From Kappaphycus alvarezii (taxonomy: Eukaryota; Rhodophyta; Florideophyceae; Gigartinales; Solieriaceae), in NCBI GenBank assembly GCA_002205965.3, contig NADL03000013.1, positions 1-64,000 on the forward strand: a stretch of DNA of 64,000 bases. Reading direction: 5' to 3'. The notes beneath the pieces are model-generated. The model did no database searches, was not told the DNA's origin, and saw only the letters and a program-made list of their open reading frames with translations. Shown here piece after piece: positions 58,105 through 64,000 of the stretch (within the stretch, counting starts at the first letter, position 1; every line of letters starts with the position of its first letter). A program made the translations under genes and the position numbers.

Positions 58105-58421
58105 TGTGATAATACTGGGGTAATGAGCACCGACGACCGGTGCGTGCAAGCAAATCCCGACGACCGGGATAAATTCTGCAGCTGTGGCTTCCTGTTTTGT
58201 TCTTTCTTTTTCTCTGCCCCTCCGCTCCCCACGGAGACTAGCAAAACACTTTACTCCTTTATATTTTCGCAGCCCGAGTAGGTTGCGCAATCGTATTCAT
58301 CAGTATGACAGAAATATTACTAAAAAATGTAGAAACACTAAAATGACATCGCGAAAGTGCGACGTGTGCGGTAACACGACACCAAAGCATCATAGAAGTA
58401 ATCATATTACACGTGTTCACA
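58105..58421 (-). repeat. 5' LTR of the young copia element
   Basis: 317 bp. TATAAAGG on the minus strand (58264-58257) is the likely promoter TATA box. Compared with the other LTR I count about three substitutions and five length differences, four of them in homopolymers. Confidence 0.95.
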
Positions 58422-58462
58422 ACAGGAGCAATGATTTCCCACGATTTTTAAAGTGGGCCTAA
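58343..58462 (+). other. Antisense C2H2-like ORF crossing the 5' LTR border
   Basis: Same start as the ORF in the other LTR; 39 codons. It leaves the LTR into flanking DNA and ends after DFPRFLKWA. Confidence 0.35.
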
Positions 58463-58551
58463 CAAAACGCAAAACGACCGAAGCTATTACGTCCGCAGCA
58501 GCGACCCGCCCCCATGTCATCCGGGTTACTCCACTCACCTTCACACCTACC

Positions 58552-59522
58552 ATGTCTTCCGAACAATCCAGCATCGAGCCCGCCTATACGACCGCCCCTT
58601 CCGAACCTCCGCTCCCCGTCCTTCAATGGCTTTCTACGCCTATTCCTGTCCCCAACATTCAAGATGCAGAAGCATTTCCAGTTGTCCCCGATCTCTCCGC
58701 AAACGACGGACGAGCGAATAGAGGGCACGTCGGGCGCCGGTCGCGCTTTACAATGCAGGAAGACCTCATAATTGTTCGAGAGGTGGCGGCCGCAAATGCA
58801 CAACTTGCTCCCAAGGGGGAAACGCGGAAAGGTACGAAATTGTGGCATCAAAAGTGGTTGCAACGAAACGCATAAAAGTGGCTGTATTATGGAAGGCAGT
58901 GAATGGTCGATACGTTAGACTGCAGCGCCGATTCGACGAGAAGGACAGGTTTGATGCTAGACTTAGCGGTGTGGGTGAAGAAATCAGTGAACTGGACGAG
59001 CTGTTGGGAAAGATGGGAGACGCGAGTAGAACATTGAAAGATGAGAAAGACCCGAAGAGGCAACGCATTTTGGATCAAGAAGAGGAAAAGGAGAGGATCG
59101 GTGCTGTCATTAGAGATAGAGCAACCGAGCGAAAAAATGCAGACTGCAGTGCGGAAGGGACTGCCGTTGTCGGAATAGAATCGGACGGTTCTGAGCGTGC
59201 AACTCGCAAAATTGCGCGTCGTAGTGGTTTCGCGTCATTTGGGGACGAGGCGGCGGCATTTACTGCCGCTCTGGAAAGAGGGGATGCTGCTCGTCATAAA
59301 GTGGAGAAGGAGCGGTTGAAGTTGGATAGGGAGAAATTTGAGGTGGAGAGGAGGGAACGAGAGAAGGAGCGTGAGATTCGTAAGGAGGAGAGGGAGCTTG
59401 CTGCAAAGGTTGAACCTGAAAAGTTCAAGCTTATGTTGGAAAATTTTGCCCGCGGGGGGTTGTTCGGTATAAGCGATTCAGTGCGTGGCGGGGAGCAGAC
59501 GGAGCGTCAGAAATTGGAATGA
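58552..59522 (+). CDS. Myb/SANT-like DNA-binding protein of the Harbinger module, one frame break
   Basis: In PIF/Harbinger elements a Myb/SANT-like protein helps the nuclease bind DNA and enter the nucleus. The start is ATG 58552 (MSSEQSSIEPAYTTAPSEPP); the longer frame upstream lacks an ATG. A SANT-like helix set begins RSRFTMQEDLIIVREVAAAN. Near 58826-58831 an AAA run in gcggaaagg needs one more A to join the next frame. That frame continues the domain (YEIVASKVVATKRIKVAVLW, NGRYVRLQRRFDEKDRF) and then has a long charged coiled coil (EKERLKLDREKFEVERRERE) to the stop at 59522. It faces the nuclease gene, 39 bp apart. The domain call is by pattern. Confidence 0.65.
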
Positions 59523-59561
59523 TACAAGTCCGCGAGCGGCCCACAAAGTAAAACATTTGCT

Positions 59562-60743
59562 TTACTCATCTCTCCAACGCAAGAAGTCCTCCAGTGTTGG
59601 AGGCCTGCACTGATAGTTCTGTGCCACCGGGTTGGGATACAAGCAATTTCGAACATTGCTAAGAAGCATAGCCGCTAAATACAGGGAACCGACGGGAGCC
59701 TGTAGCATCCTCATCTTTCTTTTAAAATCGACAGCACTCCAATACAACTTCAACTCCTTGAAGATCCACTCAATTATGATGCATCCGGAGGCCATCGCTC
59801 GATTGAATGCAGTCTGGTTGGAGTTTAGCTGGCCACCTTGAAAAGGAACATAAAGAAACACTCTAGGACTGTATCCACTATCTCCGTAGATGGAGTAGTG
59901 CAATTCGTTCACATTCAGGCACAATTTGAGCTGCTCTTCAAGATTTGAACTCACATACAACGTCAAATTATGCCTTCTTCCTTCGATAGGTCCAAACACG
60001 TGCGCAATCATTCCGTCCGGAGTCATGAAAGTTTGATACTTTAAGGCATGCTTACGCTTATGTTCGTTGTAAACAACCGCCTGAAACCTGTCACCCTTTG
60101 GGCACACAACCCCTAAAATGGTACCGTCAATATATCCAACGCAGTTGTCGAGTGCACCGTTCTTGCGCTTGATTTCTTCTGCATATCTCGCTGCGCTGGA
60201 AGAAAAATAAGAAGAACTCAAGCATCCGGTGATGAGATGTAATTTTTCATGTAGAAGAGATTCAATTCCTTCCCGAAAAATCTCCAAAATCTGTGATGAA
60301 TGCTTTCTAAAGAACGTTTCCATAGGAGACCACACAAATGGTGCCGATAAACGCTTCAGAATGATGCATAAAGTGAGTTGTGGAGTAGTACTGTACCGAT
60401 TACGTGAAGTGAGATATGTTTCGTCATAATTTACGAGAACCGGAACCAATTTGAGTAAGTCGAACTTGATAAAGCGGAAGTGCAGAAGGCGTTCCTGATC
60501 ATTCAGCACAGCGAAGGTTCCTTCGAATGTATGCCTTGAGATTATGTAGTTGTGATCGATGAAACGCGTACAGCTGTGATGCTGGCGGATAAAATTGTTA
60601 TAGGCATGATTGAGTAGTGATGACGGGACAGGAATTCCTGCAGCCCGCCTGGAAATAAGAGCATACAGTGCAATTCTCCAATACTTTGCCTACCTTTGGC
60701 TGTGCGCCTTTTTGTTTCCGCGAAGGGTGGAGTAGTTTGACAT
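59562..60743 (-). CDS. HARBI1-like DDE_Tnp_4 nuclease, intact after removing a 45-nt intron
   Basis: Transposase nuclease of a PIF/Harbinger-type element. Exon 1 is 60743-60694 (MSNYSTLRGNKKAHSQR). An intron of 45 nt (60693-60649, GTAGGC...TATTTCCAG, in-frame TAG) is removed. Exon 2 is 60648-59562 and opens RAAGIPVPSSLLNHAYNNF. The total is about 378 residues. Catalytic residues are the Asp in CVGYIDGTILGVVCP, the Asp in SIYGDSGYSPRVFL and the Glu in CIIIEWIFKELKLYWSAVDF. KRKHALKYQTFMTPDGMIAH and GPIEGRRHNLTLY match the family. The ORF without exon 1 begins at MLNDQERLL only if a non-conserved internal start is used. No frame break is needed. Confidence 0.85.
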
Positions 60744-62439
60744 GGCATTGAATGAGATGACAGATCTGGGGGTGGTTTGGTAACCTAAAAAGTAAAAAGG
60801 TCCCCGAGTAAAAGGATACCACGGTAATACTCACAAATACTACTGTTGATGTGTGCGTATGGGCTCTTCGCTAAATTTCAATGGCTGAATTCAGGAATTG
60901 CTTACATACTCAAGCTTAAAGTTACTATTGTTAATATTTTCTGAATTCTGGTTGTGCGTAAAACGTGAAATGCGACACCTAGCAAGTGCAGCACAAAATG
61001 AAACACTAAAGCAGATCAGGATCGCAAGACCCAACAATCCGAATCAGAACACAGGGCCGAGAGTAGCCTGGGATCCTCCCAAGCATGATTGGAGCACTGA
61101 AAGACCACGGACACAATAAGAAGCAACCGAAATAGCACAGGACCATTGCAGCACCAAAAGGAAAAGGCATTTCGAGCACGCAACCGCAGCGCAGCAAACA
61201 AACGTCCAAAGGGGAATCAAAGGCATGAGAAAAGGAATGCAGCACAGGCGTACGCAACACTGTAATGCAAGAACAGGGCGTGAGCAGAATTAGAATGGCG
61301 ATTAAAGAAAGCGGCAATGCAGATCGTGGGCGATTGAAATAAGAGGGAATGAATAGGGCAAGCGATGTCAATGAGCAAGCGGAAGGAGCAATGAAAGCGA
61401 GTAGATGACTATATAAACGATAGGAAAGCGGCTGACCTGAGAGAAAAAAGGAGGCAGCACGCCGGCAACTTGTGCCGAATCACCTTTGCTATGCTCGCAT
61501 ACCTCTGACGCGACTCTCCCTCTGCAGCAAACCAGTACCGCCACTGACAGAACTACAAACTGAACGTTTTATCCCTCTACCCAGCGGGCCAGTCTTCAAC
61601 AGTACAGGACAGTATAATCGACCATATGCTTCAATTATTTCTATTTCTGAGTATATTTATGCGTTACAGCCACCTCTGCACTGAGGAGTACATCCATCTG
61701 TTAGTCACATCCTAGGTGACATAGTCGATTCGACTCAACTCAGGTACAATCAGCTAGTTGTCAAAAACTTTGTGTGAGTGGCTATGCCACCCACACTATA
61801 CAAAGTTAAATAGTGTAATAATGCAATTCCCATTTTAAGCTCCCCTTATAGGTTGCTTTTCCCCTATTAGGTTCATCCTGTCGGGGAGAAGTCTGCTCCC
61901 TGCCGTATTATCCCTTGTTGCCATACTTGGCTGGATATCAAAACCTTGTAATCTACACTATTTCACGGGTCTGCGGTCTATTACAGACATCGTCCTGCTA
62001 CCTTTCGTCAATGTAGTTCTGCCTTTGCTAGTCTACCTAGAGTAAAATAAATACCGGGGTTCGGCCGATTAGCGGCCTGAACTAGCTATCGTTTTCACAA
62101 ATTATATCGAACCGGTAAACTCAACGAAAAAGGCCTCTAATATCCAGAATTCGCGAATTGAAGGGCAAAAGGCCCTTTACTTTTACCAAACACCCATAAA
62201 CTACCTCCTTCTTCTACCCCTAACGTAACGTCCTCATCGCCATCATTCTACCTGAGTACTACGCTGCTGCATCTTTCGCTGATGCTTTCTTTTTCGCCGC
62301 ACGACTCAAGAGACAAAAAAATATTTACTGAAAAGAGTTTTGTGTCCTTGTCTCTGTTGGATGGACCAGTTGTTAGATGTCTAACAGAGATATAAATCGG
62401 CCTGCGGCTGACTCTAAAGCTAAGTAAAGCTACCTGGGC
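60744..62439. other. Spacer right of the Harbinger module
   Basis: No recognised gene. An A/G-rich stretch (61000-61400) gives long ORFs on both strands without motifs. A stem-loop lies at 61766-61807. The right end of the Harbinger element should be in the first few hundred bases, but no inverted repeat could be placed. Confidence 0.4.
61766..61807. repeat. Imperfect stem-loop
   Basis: AACTTTGTGTGAGTGGC and GCCACCCACACTATACAAAGTT pair with a TAT loop and a 5-base bulge. Unknown role. Confidence 0.5.
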
Positions 62440-63217
62440 GTGGATGGTAGTAAGAAAAAGGGCTTCGAACGACCACAGGCTGATTGCAGAAGGAACTGCA
62501 GGCTACTGTACCCATCGCCGTCCGAATCATCCTCATCGGAATACTCGGACGCCTTCATGGATTCAGTTGAGGATTTCCCGCTGGTGGAAACAGAGGAAGA
62601 AGTCACTGGTCTCATTCCCTCCCCTAGCCCCGAAGCACATCCTGAAGTGATCAATCTGACCATTTCCCCCCGCCTCTCCTCTTGTGCCACAACTCCGCTC
62701 CCAGCCTGCTACCATCCCCACCGCCCGAACCCGTCCTCGTCCCCAACCATCTTTGTCCTTCTCCCCACACCCTCTCCTTCCTGATATCCCCCTCCCCCGC
62801 TCCCACCCTGCCCCAAAGCACTCGCCCAACCCAATCTACCGCCACTGACACTAGCACCGCCCCTCACAGACCATTTACCCGCTTCCGGCCCACTGTGTCC
62901 CGCACCACCAACGCTCTCGTCGCACCACACCCCTGTAGACCCTCTCCGACAGGGTAAGCACTACCTCCTACCGCGTTTCAAACTCTCGCGTGAGCAAAAA
63001 GAACTGCAAGACCTTCGCCTGTACTATCTACAACATTAAGTGTTGTAATTATAACCAATTACAGCTTCGCAAAGACTCAGACACCCACAAGCGAACATTA
63101 CAGAGACTTTCCGAACGTCCTGGCTTACACTGTATACAGTGCGATCATTGTTTTCCAAGTCAAAACGACTTTACAAACCTCGAAAATAGTACACCTCATC
63201 GCCGCCGACTTCGATAA
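62440..63217 (+). other. Ser/Pro-rich coding-like stretch with Cys motif
   Basis: The frame 62440-62784 (GTG at the left; no ATG in frame) is Ser/Glu-rich then Pro-rich (PSPSESSSSEYSDAFMDSVE). A second frame, 62682-62957, is Pro-rich. At 62990-63217 a frame contains LHCIQCDHCFPSQNDFTNL followed by ENSTPHRRRLR, which resembles a degenerate C2H2 finger. It could be one frame-broken gene, e.g. a LINE ORF1 or host zinc finger, or chance. Confidence 0.25.
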
Positions 63218-63240
63218 CTGCAAGACCGTCGTTAATTATA

Positions 63241-63390
63241 TTTCTTCTATTATTTTACATTAAAAAACAAAAAAATCCTCAAATCCCCAAATCCTCAAAC
63301 CCCAAATAAAAAATAATCAAAAATCAAAAAGTCAAAACAAATCAAAACAAATCAAAATCAAAAAACAAGAAAAACCCAAAAAACTAAAAT
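63241..63390. repeat. A/C-rich low-complexity tract
   Basis: AAATCCCCAAATCCTCAAAC and AAATCAAAAC-like units over about 150 bp. Confidence 0.7.
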
Positions 63391-63458
63391 CCAGGGGTTT
63401 CTCCTTACTAACTTTTTTCGCTGTACGGCTTACACCTTGCACTTCAACCTGAAGTCAC

Positions 63459-63505
63459 CGCTACACTGTACACACTATAGTACCTGGAGACTCCAGTACA
63501 GTACA
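63459..63505. repeat. TACTG/GTAC motif cluster
   Basis: CTGTACACACTATAGTACCT and CAGTACAGTAC units, about 150 bp upstream of an ATG at 63647. Confidence 0.55.
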
Positions 63506-63646
63506 ATTCTATATTTTGTGGACAACATGTAAATTTACACAGTACGCAATTACTGTAAGGCCTTCTACCGACCTGTACTTTACAAAACGGACCTGTAATT
63601 TCTCCAGTAACGCGAAAAAGAAAAGGACAATATAGGAGGTAGCCAT

Positions 63647-64000
63647 ATGGTCAAGACTATACGCACGGCCTCTCGCATACCAAAGCCGTCGCATCGTCAC
63701 GTAGTCTCCTCTTCGACCGACGGAAGGATGGATAATTTGCAACCACCTCAGAGAAGTAACCCGTCCATACATCCACATGTCGCTTGGCCGTCCAACATGG
63801 TCGCATCGGAGAACCTCCCATCTTCTCCAACCGTCGCTCTGAATGGCTCCACATCTGGTGACGACCCCTGCTCAGGGTACACGAACCAATAATACACCGC
63901 AAGTTCAAGTTCCACCCCAGGGCAATCGACAAATTCAATCATCACCACACTCTGCTCCACCTCGTTCACAAAATATTCCCTTACAAATCCCCTCTTAATG
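63647..64000 (+). CDS. Possible partial gene, Ser/Pro/Gln-rich
   Basis: An ATG opens MVKTIRTASRIPKPSHRHVV and continues 81 codons. A one-base change near 63850 would join it to another open frame (TPAQGTRTNNTPQVQVPPQG) that ends at the window edge. Composition suggests a disordered N-terminus. No family is recognised. Confidence 0.25.

Larger units (their letters stand above)
52449..58421 (-). mobile_element. Young Ty1/copia retrotransposon with 5-bp target duplication
   Basis: Total length is 5973 bp. Two LTRs (52449-52764 and 58105-58421) are about 98% identical, start TGTGATAATACTGG and end CACGTGTTCACA (plus-strand reading). The target duplication ACAGG is perfect on both sides (52444-52448 and 58422-58426). 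Coding is on the minus strand, so the right LTR is the 5' LTR. A purine-rich AGAGTGGCGGGAG lies next to the 3' LTR. The domain order is gag, CCHC, protease, integrase, RT, RNase H. Frame breaks are present throughout. Confidence 0.95.

Noticed and set aside
61006..61371. Hydrophobic minus-strand 121-codon ORF
   Set aside because: Opposite a purine-rich stretch; hydrophobicity follows from pyrimidine-rich antisense codons.
1..64000. tRNA, rRNA or CRISPR array
   Set aside because: No cloverleaf B-box context, rRNA block or regularly spaced repeat array was seen by eye. The TACTG clusters lack spacers.

Overview
This is eukaryotic nuclear DNA. The few recognisable host genes are typical eukaryotic ones: the cap-binding subunit CBP20, ribosomal protein S13, a signal-peptide-peptidase-type aspartyl protease and a WD40-TPR protein of the WDTC1 kind. 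Two of them have short GT-AG introns near the 5' end. Few small introns, host genes in small islands and a large mass of decayed LTR retrotransposons suggest an alga, perhaps a florideophyte red alga. That placement is inference; no sequence marker proves it.

Layout. 0-3.5 kb: an unknown ORF with an internal duplication, an LTR-plus-leader fragment, and a broken DDE_Tnp_4 transposase. 3.5-10.1 kb: a host gene island with CBP20 (+), RPS13 (-) and SPP (+); RPS13 and SPP are divergent. 10.9-12.5 kb: a complete Tc1/mariner DD34E element with long inverted repeats and TA target duplications. 14-16 kb: a Cys-cluster/AT-hook coding fragment and a LINE reverse transcriptase relic. 16.9-40 kb: a graveyard of copia and gypsy elements, in order copia fragment (-), copia (-), a second copia lineage (-), gypsy (-), copia (+). 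40-46 kb: decayed sequence without a confident gene. 46.3-48.4 kb: the WDTC1-like gene (-). 52.4-58.4 kb: a young copia element with near-identical LTRs, TG...CA ends and a perfect 5-bp target duplication. 58.5-60.8 kb: a two-gene PIF/Harbinger-type module (Myb/SANT-like protein plus DDE nuclease). 61-64 kb: low-complexity and weak coding signals.

Two patterns cut across the window. (1) Clusters of a TACTG/GTAC-type short motif recur in the intergenic spaces, including the 5' flanks of CBP20 and of the RPS13/SPP pair. (2) Conserved genes carry one- or two-base frame breaks. The two LTRs of the young copia element, which were identical at insertion, differ largely by homopolymer length. That argues that many breaks are sequencing or assembly errors rather than real gene death.

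Most retroelement parts are too broken to be active. The Harbinger module, the Tc1 element and the 52-58 kb copia element look the most recent.
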